Positions 1-9,213 are shown, counted from the first letter of the stretch. The stretch: DNA of 64,000 nt from VXLM01 sp965242665 (GCA_965242665.1 OZ251484.1:1860001-1924000), one strand, 5' to 3'. Program-made: numbers and translations. The notes: generated from the letters alone by a model not told the origin.

Positions 1-7
1 ACTCTCA

Positions 8-1276
8 ATGACCGAGCGAATCAAAACTGCCGCGTCCATCATCGGAATAACCATCGTCCTCCTCGTCGCAGTCGATCTGCTCGGACGCGCGGCCGCAGCC
101 GTCGACCGCCGGTTCTTCAACCCTCCCTCCCTCGACAGCGCGGACGCTGTCCTCGACGCGCGGCAGTTCGCCGCGGCCTACGACAGTGCAGACTACGACC
201 CGGCCATGCTCTTCCGCGAATTCTCCGCCACCGAGCGCATCGTCTACGAACCCTACACGATATGGGACAGGCGCTTCTACCGCGGCGAACTCATAAACAT
301 CGATATCCAGGGCTTCCGAATCACCGTGAACAACTCCAACGCTCCAGACGCTCTGTCTGTTTGGGTATTCGGGGGCTCGTCCGTCTGGGGAGAAGCAGCG
401 CCCGACCGCGAGACCATACCCAGCTTCCTCTCGGAGTACCTGAACGACTGGGGCGTCGACTCCACGGTCAAGAACCTTGGCGAACGCGGCTTCGTCTCCA
501 CTCAAGAAGTCGTCTTCCTCTATCGGGAATTGCAGGCGGGAGGACGCCCGGACGTCGCGCTCTTCTACGACGGAATCAACGACGCGGCCGCCGCCTCGAA
601 CTGGCCGGAGATCCCAGGATCGCACCTGAGCCTCCACCGCATTCGAGACCGCTTCGAATTCGGAGAGATTCCGTCCGAACGGCGGCGAGACCTCATACGT
701 TCACTTGGCGTCTACCAGGCCGCGCGCATCGTTCTCAATAGACTGGAAGCAAGGAACCGCGCCGCCGCCGAACGTCAACCTGACGTCATCCAACTCCAAC
801 CCCGCTTCCTGGACGCCAACTTCGACTATCTGGCGAATCATGCCGTAGACGTCTGGCTGGCGAACCGGGAGACCGTCTCCGCCCTCGCCGACGAATTCGG
901 GTTCATACCCATCTTCGTCCTGCAGCCCAGCCTGTGGACGGAGGGCAAGCCGCTCCACGCCTCGGAAGGGCGCATCCTATCCGACCACCTCGAGTCGCGC
1001 GCGATGACCCACATCATGGCGGTGCGTGTAGAGATGTCCTCCGTCCTCCAATCCCGTCGAAACGCCGGCTCCTTGCCTCCCAACATTTACGACTTCTCCG
1101 ACATATTCGCCTCCATCGAGGCCCCCCTCTACATCGACTACGTCCATACCGCCGGGCCGGGAAACCGAATCGCCGCCCAGGCGCTGTTCGAGATACTCAC
1201 CACAAGGCTTTGTCGAGCCGCCCCCTCGAGCGCCGCGCCCAGAATCGCCGCCGCGATCTCCGACGCATGCTCCTAA
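8..1276 (+). CDS. SGNH/GDSL-type hydrolase, membrane-anchored
   Basis: A 422-residue protein with a hydrophobic N-terminal segment (about residues 9-33), followed by an SGNH hydrolase fold. The nucleophile block is seen as FGGSSVWGE near residue 120, the Asn-containing block as YDGIND near residue 190, and the C-terminal Asp-x-x-His block as DYVHT near residue 380. These are the catalytic positions of SGNH esterases and of the related acyl or sugar-modifying enzymes. It is probably anchored in the membrane with the hydrolase outside. The substrate cannot be read from sequence; acetyl-ester removal from or transfer to a polysaccharide is a family-level guess. The downstream glycosyltransferase gene follows within about 65 bases, so a role in surface glycans is plausible. 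The first seven bases of the window are all that is visible upstream, so the ribosome binding site cannot be judged. Confidence 0.8.
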   Translation: MTERIKTAASIIGITIVLLVAVDLLGRAAAAVDRRFFNPPSLDSADAVLDARQFAAAYDSADYDPAMLFREFSATERIVYEPYTIWDRRFYRGELINIDIQGFRITVNNSNAPDALSVWVFGGSSVWGEAAPDRETIPSFLSEYLNDWGVDSTVKNLGERGFVSTQEVVFLYRELQAGGRPDVALFYDGINDAAAASNWPEIPGSHLSLHRIRDRFEFGEIPSERRRDLIRSLGVYQAARIVLNRLEARNRAAAERQPDVIQLQPRFLDANFDYLANHAVDVWLANRETVSALADEFGFIPIFVLQPSLWTEGKPLHASEGRILSDHLESRAMTHIMAVRVEMSSVLQSRRNAGSLPPNIYDFSDIFASIEAPLYIDYVHTAGPGNRIAAQALFEILTTRLCRAAPSSAAPRIAAAISDACS

Positions 1277-1303
1277 TCATGCTTCGAACCCAACCAAATA
1301 CGG

Positions 1304-1309
1304 TATAAT
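1304..1309 (+). promoter_or_regulatory. Candidate -10 box upstream of the family 2 glycosyltransferase
   Basis: A perfect TATAAT lies between the two genes. No good -35 box is seen 16-18 bases upstream. Its position overlaps the first in-frame ATG of the next gene (1308), so transcription from here would favour translation from the ATG at 1341. Confidence 0.4.
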
Positions 1310-1340
1310 GTACCTCAGAGCCCCATTCCCCTCCCACAAT

Positions 1341-2099
1341 ATGTCCTCTACTCAATCCGTCGAATTCGTCATCCCCGTCTTGAACGAAGAGCGCGCCCTG
1401 CCCGCCTCCGTTGGCAATCTGCACGGGTTTCTCCAAGAGAATATGCGTGACTACGATTGGCGGATCGTCGTGGCGGACAACGGTTCCACCGACCGAACCC
1501 CCTTGGTGTCTCAAGAGCTCGCACAGAAGTATGGAACCGTGCGCTATCTCCGTCTGGAAGAACGCGGGCGGGGCAGAGCCTTACGGACCGCATGGCTTGC
1601 CAGCGACGCAGAGTATCTCTGCTTCATGGACGTCGACCTCTCGACCCACCTCGATGCCATACCCCCCCTCATCGGTTCGCTCGCGACAGGAGAATACGAC
1701 CTCGCCATAGGTTCTCGCCTCAAGAACGGCGCGACCGTCATCGGACGGTCGCTCAAACGCGAATTCATCTCGCGGACATACAACGTCATCGTGCGATCCA
1801 TGTTCTTCGTGCGCTTCCGAGACGCCCAATGCGGCTTCAAGGCGATCACCCGGGCGGCCGCGCGCGAATTGACCCCCCTGGTCCTCGACCACTCATGGTT
1901 CTTCGACACGGAGTTGTTGATCCTTGCGGAGAAGAACGGCTACCGCATCAACGAAATACCCGTCCAATGGACGGACGACCCGGACAGCCGCGTCAAGATC
2001 GTCAAAACCGCCTACGACGACCTCAGGGGACTCATGCGGCTCCGATTTGGAGGGTTGCGGAGCGCGTCGAAACGCATCCAAAACCGTGAACCCGCATAG
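1341..2099 (+). CDS. Family 2 glycosyltransferase, dolichyl-phosphate mannose synthase-like
   Basis: A GT-A fold glycosyltransferase of about 252 residues. The nucleotide-sugar binding start FVIPVLNEE, the ADNGSTD motif and the metal-binding CFMDVDLSTH block are all present in the order typical of polyprenyl-phosphate mannose or glucose synthases (DPM1/GtrB-like). A later IGSR and QCGFKA motif fits the same subfamily. There is no C-terminal membrane domain, as in the short DPM1 type. The likely role is transfer of a sugar from an NDP-sugar to polyprenyl phosphate for use outside the membrane. An in-frame ATG exists at 1308, but it overlaps a TATAAT and adds residues not expected before the GT2 fold, so 1341 is preferred. 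Confidence 0.85.
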   Translation: MSSTQSVEFVIPVLNEERALPASVGNLHGFLQENMRDYDWRIVVADNGSTDRTPLVSQELAQKYGTVRYLRLEERGRGRALRTAWLASDAEYLCFMDVDLSTHLDAIPPLIGSLATGEYDLAIGSRLKNGATVIGRSLKREFISRTYNVIVRSMFFVRFRDAQCGFKAITRAAARELTPLVLDHSWFFDTELLILAEKNGYRINEIPVQWTDDPDSRVKIVKTAYDDLRGLMRLRFGGLRSASKRIQNREPA

Positions 2100-2154
2100 A
2101 CGAGCGGTGCACTCCCGTCCGATTCGAGCGTGCATCCGCTCCGCTCCGCGCTTC

Positions 2155-3057
2155 CTATTCGATCGCGAATCCCGCGCGCACTGTCAGGGAAAGCCCGAGC
2201 GATCCCCCGACGACCGTAGTAGGAGGAACAGGCGCGGCCGCCGCAAAGGCGGCCTGACGTTCGAGTCCCGCATCCTCCAAGACCGGCCCCCCGCTTCCAA
2301 CCTCCGAGATATACGCGAGCTTGCCCAGCGTCACGCCCGTCAGAGACGCGAAATGCCGCGCGTTCTCCATCGCAGACTTCACGGCCGCTTCTCGGAGTTG
2401 TGCGGCGAACGCCCGCCGATCCTCAATCGAAAAATCTATCCCATCGACCCTCGCGGCGTCTCCCCCTGCGTTCACCACGTCGTCGATGATCGCCCCAACC
2501 GCATCAAGGTCGCGGATCGTAATGACCACCGTGTTCCTCACCCGGTAGCCGGTGAGCACCCGGGTGTTCGTCCGGACTCCATTTACTAGCATGTCCTGGT
2601 AGTCGTACTCCGGAAGGATGTTGAACGATGTCGTTTGGATGTCCTGGTCCGTCAAGTTGTTGCGCCTGAGCGACGCTGTGACTGCATCCATGGCTGTTGC
2701 AGCCTGGTTGCGGGACTCCGTAACCGTCGGTGCAATCGTCTCCACGCCAAGCCGCACGATCGCAATGTCCGGCGACAAGTTCACCTCGCCGGTGCCGGTG
2801 ACCCAGATGCCGGCCTGCGTCGAGCCAGACGCATATTGCTGTGGAGGCGACTGCCCCCCCGAACCCTCGGTCTCCATAGACGCAGCCGCACTTGCGGATC
2901 CGCCCCCTCCGTCCGCCCCGCTCCGCACATCGCTCGTTCCTGCCGCAGTACCGCTCGTTGTATCGTTCGCAGCAGTCTCTCCATTTCCGCATCCGACCGC
3001 GGCGAACGCAATCGCGCACGCCGATACCGTCCACACCGCAACCTTCCAGTAACTCAT
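2155..3057 (-). CDS. SIMPL (DUF541) domain lipoprotein
   Basis: About 300 residues. The ATG at 3057 is preceded by AAGGAG and opens a lipoprotein signal: a hydrophobic stretch ending in AAVGCGNG, with the Cys as the lipidation site. A low-complexity Ser/Gly/Ala linker follows. The rest matches the SIMPL/DUF541 family: a GTGEVNLSPDIAIVRLGVE start, a run of DQDIQTTSFNILPEYDY, and the late conserved AVKSAMENARHFASLTGV helix. SIMPL proteins are periplasmic or extracytoplasmic and form oligomeric cage-like assemblies in some bacteria; their biochemical role is not settled. The gene stands alone, convergent with the glycosyltransferase upstream on the map. Longer in-frame starts lack a ribosome binding site. 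Confidence 0.85.
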   Translation of the reverse strand: MSYWKVAVWTVSACAIAFAAVGCGNGETAANDTTSGTAAGTSDVRSGADGGGGSASAAASMETEGSGGQSPPQQYASGSTQAGIWVTGTGEVNLSPDIAIVRLGVETIAPTVTESRNQAATAMDAVTASLRRNNLTDQDIQTTSFNILPEYDYQDMLVNGVRTNTRVLTGYRVRNTVVITIRDLDAVGAIIDDVVNAGGDAARVDGIDFSIEDRRAFAAQLREAAVKSAMENARHFASLTGVTLGKLAYISEVGSGGPVLEDAGLERQAAFAAAAPVPPTTVVGGSLGLSLTVRAGFAIE

Positions 3058-3228
3058 CTTGGCAGTCTCCTTCCCTCGCTGTCCGTCCGCAGGGGTCGCA
3101 CCATCAGGATAGACGCCGAACCGCATCGGCCTTTGCCGCGCCTCCGCGGCGAACCACCCAACGACTCCCCTATGAATTCATCATATCACAGAGTCCGCAG
3201 ACAACGATTCTACGACCCGAATGTCTGG

Positions 3229-3234
3229 TATGAT
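3229..3234 (+). promoter_or_regulatory. Candidate extended -10 of lepB
   Basis: TGGTATGAT gives a TG-n extended -10 with TATGAT about 20 bases before the preferred lepB start at 3254. It overlaps the longer in-frame start at 3221, which argues against that longer start. Confidence 0.4.
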
Positions 3235-3253
3235 AGATGTAGGAATTGCCTCT

Positions 3254-3889
3254 ATGTCCACCCTCGCCTGGTTCAGTTCATCCACACGTATCCGCGTACT
3301 CGTTCGAGAGATCTTCGAAACGGTCATCCTCGCCCTCCTGATCTTCCTGTCCCTCCACGCCAGCATCCAAAACTACCGAGTGCACGGGCCGAGTATGCAG
3401 CCGACCCTGATAGAGAACGAATACCTCATCGTAAACAAGCTCGTGTACATCCGCTTCAATCTGGCCGAGGCCGCCAGCATCCTCCCGTTCTACGACCGCG
3501 AGGAAGAGCCAGACCGCTTCGTCTTCCATCCTCCCCGCCGCGGTTCGGTCATCGTCTTTCGGTCCCCGAGCGATCCATCGCGCGACTTCGTCAAGCGCGT
3601 GATCGGGGTTCCAGGCGACGTGGTCGAAATCGTCGAAGGCGACGTCTACCTCAACGGTTCTCTCCTCATCGAGCCATACGTCACTCGCAAAGACAACACC
3701 TCCATGGGCCCGGTCACCGTCGGTCCGGGCGCGCTGTTCGTGCTTGGTGACAACCGATCCGCCAGCAACGACTCCCGTGCCTGGGGGATCCTGCCAACCG
3801 AAAACATCATCGGCCGGGTGTGGCTGCGGTTCTGGCCGATCGACCGGTTGGGAACCCTCGCGGCCGGCATCCGGCCGCTCTCCCCATAG
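3254..3889 (+). CDS. lepB: Signal peptidase I
   Basis: A membrane serine protease of the S26 family that removes signal peptides from secreted proteins. One transmembrane helix (about residues 16-33) precedes the catalytic Ser in GPSMQPT and the general-base Lys in FVKRVIGVPGD. The conserved late box GDNRSASNDSR is present. Length (about 211 residues) is usual for a one-helix bacterial LepB. The ATG at 3254 is chosen because AGGA lies at a proper distance upstream and because a candidate -10 box overlaps the region of the earlier ATG at 3221. The gene is flanked by minus-strand genes, so it is probably monocistronic. Confidence 0.92.
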   Translation: MSTLAWFSSSTRIRVLVREIFETVILALLIFLSLHASIQNYRVHGPSMQPTLIENEYLIVNKLVYIRFNLAEAASILPFYDREEEPDRFVFHPPRRGSVIVFRSPSDPSRDFVKRVIGVPGDVVEIVEGDVYLNGSLLIEPYVTRKDNTSMGPVTVGPGALFVLGDNRSASNDSRAWGILPTENIIGRVWLRFWPIDRLGTLAAGIRPLSP

Positions 3890-4020
3890 CCGAACCGCCG
3901 GCAAGCGGCCGCCCCCGCTTCCATCGTTGCCGCTCGAACCTCAGCGCCGGGGTGCACCGGGACTGGGCGGCGCTTCCCCCGTGCGGTGCGCTTGCTCGGA
4001 GGCCAAGATCGACCGCACGA

Positions 4021-4779
4021 CTAGAGAATCTGCGACAGGAAGAGCTTGGTGCGCTCCTGCTGCGGGTTGTTGAATATCTGGTCGGGCGCGCCCTCTTCTA
4101 CGATGTTCCCTTGATCGAACATGATCATGCGGTCCGATACCTCCGTGGCGAACCCCAACTCGTGAGTGACTACGATCATGGTCATCCCGGACGCCGCGAG
4201 CTCGCGCATCACATCCAGCACCTCCTTGATCATCTCCGGATCCAGAGCCGATGTCGGTTCGTCGAAGAGCATGATCTTGGGCTGCATCGCCAGGGCCCGC
4301 GCGATCGCCACCCGCTGCTGCTGCCCCCCTGAAAGCTGCGCGGGATACTTGGCCGCCTGCTCCGGAATGCCCACCCGCTCGAGCAATCCCATGGCGGCGT
4401 CTTCCGCCTCGTGCCGAGGCCGATGGCGAACTCTAATCGGCGCCAACGTGATGTTGTCCAGCACGGTCAGGTGTGGAAAGAGGTTGAACGACTGGAAGAC
4501 CATGCCGACCTCACGGCGGATCGACTCGATGTTCCGGATATCCTTCGTGAGCTCTATCCCGTCCACGATGATGTCGCCACGCTGATGCTCCTCCAGCCGG
4601 TTAATCGTCTTGATGAACGTGGATTTCCCCGACCCCGACGGGCCAAAGATCACCACTACCTCCCCTCTCTTCACCGTGGTCGTCACCCCCCGCAGCGCAT
4701 GGTACGAGCCGAACCACTGGTGCACGTCCCGGCAAATGATCATGTCATCCGTCGTCGTCTCGTTCTCGCTGATAGCCAC
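4021..4779 (-). CDS. aapP: Amino-acid ABC transporter ATP-binding protein
   Basis: A complete 252-residue ABC ATPase of the polar amino-acid (GlnQ/AapP) class. Walker A is GPSGSGKST, the Q-loop sits in VFQSFNLFPHLT, the signature is LSGGQQQR, Walker B is ImLFDEPTSALD, and the switch His follows in VVTHE. It starts with GTG preceded by GGGAGG. It is the last gene of a four-gene operon with two permeases and a binding protein, so it powers uptake of amino acids across the cytoplasmic membrane. The order J-Q-M-P and the long permeases match the general L-amino-acid (Aap) type and not the short GlnP type. Confidence 0.93.
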   Translation of the reverse strand: MAISENETTTDDMIICRDVHQWFGSYHALRGVTTTVKRGEVVVIFGPSGSGKSTFIKTINRLEEHQRGDIIVDGIELTKDIRNIESIRREVGMVFQSFNLFPHLTVLDNITLAPIRVRHRPRHEAEDAAMGLLERVGIPEQAAKYPAQLSGGQQQRVAIARALAMQPKIMLFDEPTSALDPEMIKEVLDVMRELAASGMTMIVVTHELGFATEVSDRMIMFDQGNIVEEGAPDQIFNNPQQERTKLFLSQIL

Positions 4780-4842
4780 AAGAGCCTCCCTGTCTATATC
4801 TCCGCCGCCTCGGCGGGCGCTGTGTCCAGCCGGCCGGCGGCG

Positions 4843-6099
4843 TTACCGCTTGCCGACGCCCATATGCTCCTCGACGCGTCTACTGATGTACGACATGCTG
4901 TAGGTGAATATCCAAAACACGATCCCGACGAAGACGAAGAGCTCCCGCGCGCTCTCCAGATATTCCGGATTCCCTAAGATGAATGCGCGCCCAATTTCCA
5001 CCACGTCCAACATCCCAATGATGTACACCAAGCTCGTATCCTTGAAGAGCCCGATGAACTGCCCTGCAATGGCGGGGATGACGTTTCGCAGCGCCTGCGG
5101 CAGAGATATGAGGAGTGTAATCTGCCAGCCGTGAAGCCCCAGGGCCCGCGCAGCCTCCGCCTGCCCAGGGTGCAGCGCCTGCAACCCCCCCCGCACATTC
5201 TCCGCCATATACGCCGAACTGAACAAGGTGATGATGATCGCCGCGCGGAACACCGAGTTCAAGGGGAAATCCTGCGGGAACGCCAGCGGCACAACCACCT
5301 GAGACATGAACAACAAGGTTATTAGGGGAACGCCCCGGAACACCTCGATGAAGGCGACGCACAGCATCTTCACTACCGGTAGGTGGCTCCGTCGCCCCAA
5401 GGCCAACGCAATTCCCAGAGGCAGGCTCAGGGTGATGCCGCACGTCGCCAGCAGCAAGTTCAGCATCAAGCCGCCCCAAGAAGTAACCGATACCGGCTGC
5501 AACCCAGGAACCCTGGGCAACCCGCTGATGAGCACCAGCGTCAGCACGAAAGACGCCACGCCGACGATTGCGATCCAACGCGGAGTTCCCAACGGTGTGT
5601 ACCGCCCCAACGCCATCCCCCCGAACACCGCAGGCACGTTCGCAACCAGCAGCAGACGCACGTCCATCCCCATCCGGTCGAGTCCGTACGGCAGCAGGGC
5701 CATGGCGGCGGAGACTCCCGCGACGACCAGGGCCGCGCGCTTCACGACGCCCCCGCCCGCGTATCCCCACGCCATCCCAAACAACATAGTGGCCAGCAGC
5801 AAGCCTACCTGCGGCCTCCAGAAGCAGTTCTGCCCGGGACAAGCGCCCTCGGTGTTGTACTGTCCGATGATGAAGCGGCCGCCTAGCTCCCCGATGACCG
5901 ACCAGTTTGCTGTGCCGAATACCCATCCCGCACCGAACCACAGCGCCAAACCGATCGCAATGATCGACGCAACCGTGAGGGCTCCGTTGTGCCAGCTGCC
6001 GAACAGGTTGCCGCGAACCCATCCGGCCACTCCCACGCTCATGGGTGGAGGAGGCAGCGCGTCGAATCGCGAGGACGCCTGGTCGCCGAGTGTGGCCAT
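4843..6099 (-). CDS. aapM: Amino-acid ABC transporter permease, AapM-like
   Basis: A long His/Glu/Gln/Arg-family permease of about 418 residues with several membrane helices. The conserved cytoplasmic loop that docks the ATPase reads AEAARALGLHGWQITLLISL, and the family segment FIEVFRGVPLITLLFM is present. The ATG at 6099 overlaps the stop of the preceding aapQ as ATGA, which implies translational coupling and decides the start against the longer reading frame beginning at 6156. An inserted periplasmic region with CPGQNC is typical of the Aap permeases, which are longer than GlnP. It works as a heterodimer with AapQ. Confidence 0.92.
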   Translation of the reverse strand: MATLGDQASSRFDALPPPPMSVGVAGWVRGNLFGSWHNGALTVASIIAIGLALWFGAGWVFGTANWSVIGELGGRFIIGQYNTEGACPGQNCFWRPQVGLLLATMLFGMAWGYAGGGVVKRAALVVAGVSAAMALLPYGLDRMGMDVRLLLVANVPAVFGGMALGRYTPLGTPRWIAIVGVASFVLTLVLISGLPRVPGLQPVSVTSWGGLMLNLLLATCGITLSLPLGIALALGRRSHLPVVKMLCVAFIEVFRGVPLITLLFMSQVVVPLAFPQDFPLNSVFRAAIIITLFSSAYMAENVRGGLQALHPGQAEAARALGLHGWQITLLISLPQALRNVIPAIAGQFIGLFKDTSLVYIIGMLDVVEIGRAFILGNPEYLESARELFVFVGIVFWIFTYSMSYISRRVEEHMGVGKR

Positions 6100-7289
6100 C
6101 ACCGCTCTCCTGCGAACCGAGTGCGGCGGTTGTACAGGTTGCCGATGAGCGACCACGTCAAGCTCATCAGCAGATACGCAAGCATGATGATCAAGAAGAT
6201 GGAAATCGCCGGGGCCGTCTGCGTCATGGTTATGCCTACGCTCGTCATGTCCGCGTAGCCGACCGCGCCCCCAAGGCTGCTGTTCTTCGTCAAGTTCAGA
6301 TATTGGCTAATCAGCGGAGGGATGATGACCCGCAGCGCCTGCGGAAACGTTACGTGCCGGAGCGCCCCCATGGGGGACAACCCCAGCGCCCGCGCAGCCT
6401 CGATCTGCCCCCGTCCAACCGACTGAATCCCCGCACGTACGATCTCCGCGATGAACGCCGCCGTATACATCACCAACCCAATCAGCAGCACCAACAGCCC
6501 CGCACGGAACGTGAAGCCTCCGTCGATCCGTCCGAACCTCCCCGCGGGCTCCGGAATCGAAACTACGAATGGCGACGCCCCGGCGCTTGCCCACACAACC
6601 ACCCACGCCGCCGACCCAATCACGACCGCCGTGCCGACGCCAGCCAGCAGCGGATACGACGACTGCCCAGTCTCCACCTCGCGCCGCGTCAACAACCGAT
6701 GAACGACCACCCCTGCGATACCCCCCCCAGCCGCAACTACAAGCCACGTGAGCGACGCCCCTGCACCGGTGCCAGACAGCCACGGTACCGACAGACCGGC
6801 GTTGTCCAAGTATATCCAGTCCGCGATGACGTATGCTTCCCGCACCGTCGGCAGCGTCAATATGATGTAGAACCAAAACAGCAGCTGCACCAGCAGCGGC
6901 ACGTTGCGGAAGAACTCGACGTAGACCAACGCCAGCTTCGATACGATCCAATTCCCTGACAACCGCGCCACGCCAATCACGACCCCCAGCAGCGTCGCGA
7001 GGATTACTCCCCCAATCGCTACTACGATCGTGTTGGTGGCGGCGACGACGAGAGCGTAGCGGAACGAATCCGACGATTCGTATGGGATGATCGCGTCCCC
7101 AATGGGAGTCTGGTACTCCCGATCGAGGAAGCTGAAGCCGAATGGGATTTCCCGTGCGTCTATCGCCGTGCCAATGTTGAAGAAGAACCATACGACCAGC
7201 GCAACCACTACGACGGCGGATATGATCTGCGCCGCCCATTCGATGACGCCGACATGCCGCCATACGGGGATCCCTTGGTAGGTTAGCAT
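6099..7289 (-). CDS. aapQ: Amino-acid ABC transporter permease, AapQ-like
   Basis: A 396-residue permease that pairs with AapM. It holds the family segment YVEFFRNVPLLVQLLFW, the ATPase-docking loop IEAARALGLSPMGALRHVTF, and multiple hydrophobic helices. The long loop between the first helices and the core distinguishes Aap permeases from the short glutamine permeases. The stop codon overlaps the aapM start by ATGA. A gap of about 340 bases, containing a strong hairpin, separates it from the upstream binding-protein gene. Confidence 0.92.
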   Translation of the reverse strand: MLTYQGIPVWRHVGVIEWAAQIISAVVVVALVVWFFFNIGTAIDAREIPFGFSFLDREYQTPIGDAIIPYESSDSFRYALVVAATNTIVVAIGGVILATLLGVVIGVARLSGNWIVSKLALVYVEFFRNVPLLVQLLFWFYIILTLPTVREAYVIADWIYLDNAGLSVPWLSGTGAGASLTWLVVAAGGGIAGVVVHRLLTRREVETGQSSYPLLAGVGTAVVIGSAAWVVVWASAGASPFVVSIPEPAGRFGRIDGGFTFRAGLLVLLIGLVMYTAAFIAEIVRAGIQSVGRGQIEAARALGLSPMGALRHVTFPQALRVIIPPLISQYLNLTKNSSLGGAVGYADMTSVGITMTQTAPAISIFLIIMLAYLLMSLTWSLIGNLYNRRTRFAGER

Positions 7290-7531
7290 TTGCTGCGCCC
7301 CGCAACGCGCCGGAGTCCGTGCCGGATGCGTCTCATCCCTCCAACGTATCTCCCTGGCTCCATGCCTGTGTCGGTTCCCCTCGTCATTCCGCGCGACACG
7401 CTGGTTCTCCGTATCCCCTCGTTCCGTCGGTAGCCCTGCCGCTCATCAGAGAGACCGACGGGCCGACCTGGGGCAGCGGCGGCCGGAAGATCCTCGCCGC
7501 GAGAACTGCCCGCGCTCGTCGAGAATGTTTG

Positions 7532-7571
7532 GGAGAGGGGCCGCCGGCTCGCGGCCTGGCAGCCCCTCTCC
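7532..7571 (-). repeat. Inverted repeat in the aapJ-aapQ spacer
   Basis: GGAGAGGGGC (7532-7541) pairs perfectly with GCCCCTCTCC (7562-7571) around a 20-base loop. No T-run follows on the minus strand, so it is not a clear intrinsic terminator. Such hairpins between a binding-protein gene and its permease genes often stabilise the upstream mRNA, so that binding protein is made in excess. The 342-base spacer (7290-7630) has no supported gene. Confidence 0.6.
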
Positions 7572-7630
7572 AGAGAATTGCCTAGGTGTCAAGGCGCCGA
7601 TTCTCGCCTCGACCCGTCTCGTGTTGCCCG

Positions 7631-8758
7631 CTACCGCAGCGGAGCCGCGTAGACCTGTCCGCCCTTCGGGCAGTCCGTGCACGACGCAGCCGACCACAAC
7701 GCGTTGCGGCTGCCTTCTCGAAGCAGACCCAGCGGCGTAAGATGCCGGTCGTAGATCTCCCCGTAGTTACCCACTGCGCGGATTACGGCCTGAGCGACGG
7801 TGTCGCTGAGTCCCATGCTCTCCTGGCCGAACGACCCTTCCAGCCCAAACAACCGATCCACCTTCGTGTCCCCAGTTACGCCTGTAGGCACGGTAGCGGA
7901 TGTTACTCCGTATGCCTCCGAGTAGATGATGATGGCCATCACCGTCTTCACGATGTCGTACCACTGCTCGTCGCCGTGCGGAACCACCGGCCCCAACGGC
8001 TCCTCGGAGATCGTGCCGGGCAAGATCACATGGTCGTCTGAATTCGGGAAGCTATCACGGGTGGAAACCAACCCGGAGCGGTCCGTCGTGAGCGCGTCGC
8101 ACTGTCCGCTCTGGTACGCATCCCTCGCAGTAGTGTTATCCGGGAACACTATCACGTCGATGCCCAAGTTGTTCTGGTTGTTGAAGTCCTGTAGGTTCAA
8201 CTCGGTGGTGGTGCCCTGTTGCACGCACACCGAAGCGCCTTGGAGTTCCATCGAACTGGAAACGCCGGACTCCTTCAGTACCATGAAGCCTTGACCGTCG
8301 TAGAACATCGTCTGGGCGAAGTTGCCCCATTGCGCGTCGCGGGAGCTGGTCCATGTCGTATTGCGCGACATGATGTCCACTTCCCCGCTCTGCATCGTCG
8401 GCCCTCTCTCTGCCGCCGTAGTCGGGCGAACCTCTATCGCGTTGGCGTCGCCGAGTACTGCTGCGGCCACGGCGCGGCAAAGGTCGATGTCGAACCCAAC
8501 GTTGTTCCCGCTGCTGTCGATCGACCCGAACCCGGCCAGGGAGTTGTTCCCCGCGCACACGACGCTCCCCCGTTCCTTCACCCGATCCAAGCGGGACGCA
8601 TCGTCAGTCACCGCGGCGCTCGTCATCGCCGAATCGACGGTATCGGTCGTGGCGCTGTCGTCCGTGTCGCTATCGGAAGAATCGCTCCCGCACGCCGCCG
8701 CAAACAAGACCACGGCGATCAGCAACCCAACACCTATGATAGGCTTGAATATCTTCAT
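7631..8758 (-). CDS. aapJ: Amino-acid ABC transporter substrate-binding lipoprotein
   Basis: About 375 residues. The ATG at 8758 opens a lipoprotein signal ending in FAAACGSD, followed by a Ser/Asp/Thr-rich linker. The mature part matches AapJ-type periplasmic binding proteins: KERGSVVCAGNN, the NVGFDIDLCRAVAAAVLGD block, and a late pair of Cys residues (SCTDCP region) near the C terminus. It captures amino acids outside the membrane and delivers them to AapQM. It is first in the operon, with its own promoter-like sequence about 85 bases upstream. Reading frames that extend further upstream lack a signal peptide at their start and are rejected. Confidence 0.92.
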   Translation of the reverse strand: MKIFKPIIGVGLLIAVVLFAAACGSDSSDSDTDDSATTDTVDSAMTSAAVTDDASRLDRVKERGSVVCAGNNSLAGFGSIDSSGNNVGFDIDLCRAVAAAVLGDANAIEVRPTTAAERGPTMQSGEVDIMSRNTTWTSSRDAQWGNFAQTMFYDGQGFMVLKESGVSSSMELQGASVCVQQGTTTELNLQDFNNQNNLGIDVIVFPDNTTARDAYQSGQCDALTTDRSGLVSTRDSFPNSDDHVILPGTISEEPLGPVVPHGDEQWYDIVKTVMAIIIYSEAYGVTSATVPTGVTGDTKVDRLFGLEGSFGQESMGLSDTVAQAVIRAVGNYGEIYDRHLTPLGLLREGSRNALWSAASCTDCPKGGQVYAAPLR

Positions 8759-8841
8759 CGTGAGTTCCCCTATTCTCTGAAAAGTACTCCGACCTGTCCC
8801 AGCGCGCCAACCATCCGGCCCGCATTCGGCGGAGGCAATAC

Positions 8842-8869
8842 ATACTAATACCAGAAAAGATCCCGTCAA
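8842..8869 (-). promoter_or_regulatory. Candidate sigma-70-type promoter of the aap operon
   Basis: On the minus strand TTGACG is followed after 16 bases by TAGTAT. It lies about 85 bases before the aapJ start in an otherwise gene-free interval (8759-9098) in which nothing else is recognised. Confidence 0.5.
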
Positions 8870-9098
8870 GTCAAGTACTCTTTCGGTTGTCTTGCATAAT
8901 AGTTGATGGGTTTTCTGCGCTTGAAAGTGCAGCCATGCTGCCACGGCGAGACGACGCGCTCTTGTAGATCTTTGGGTGGACTCCGCTTGGCCGACAGCTT
9001 CACGCCGTCCGCCCAGCTTTCCATGGGTGGGTCGATACCCTGCGCGTCGAGTGTGTGGGGTGTCAAGTATTATAGAAGGGAACTAGCTGGCGGGGGTA

Positions 9099-9127
9099 TA
9101 GACGCGGCCACCGTGGGCTGGTATGCT
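9099..9127 (+). promoter_or_regulatory. Candidate promoter of tRNA-Gly
   Basis: TAGACG, a 17-base spacer and TATGCT with an upstream TGG (extended -10). The tRNA begins 9 bases after the -10 box, which fits a transcription start just before the mature 5' end. Confidence 0.5.
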
Positions 9128-9136
9128 AGAGAGCGT

Positions 9137-9213
9137 GCGGGAGTAACTCAGTCTGGTAGAGTTCCTGCCTTCCAAGCAGGCTGTCGCGGGTTCGAGTCCC
9201 GTCTCCCGCCCCA
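9137..9213 (+). tRNA. tRNA-Gly (anticodon TCC)
   Basis: The acceptor GCGGGAG pairs with CTCCCGC. The anticodon arm CCTGC-CTTCCAA-GCAGG carries TCC. The T arm holds GTTCGAGTC, and the 3' CCA is encoded (9211-9213). This anticodon is the member missing from the Thr-Tyr-Gly-Thr-tuf array found further along in this window. Confidence 0.95.

Noticed and set aside
2618..3052. Open frame on the plus strand opposite the SIMPL gene
   Set aside because: Shadow of a well-supported gene; no ribosome binding site or family features.
3900..4020. Possible small gene between lepB and aapP
   Set aside because: No start signals or conserved features; ordinary convergent spacer.
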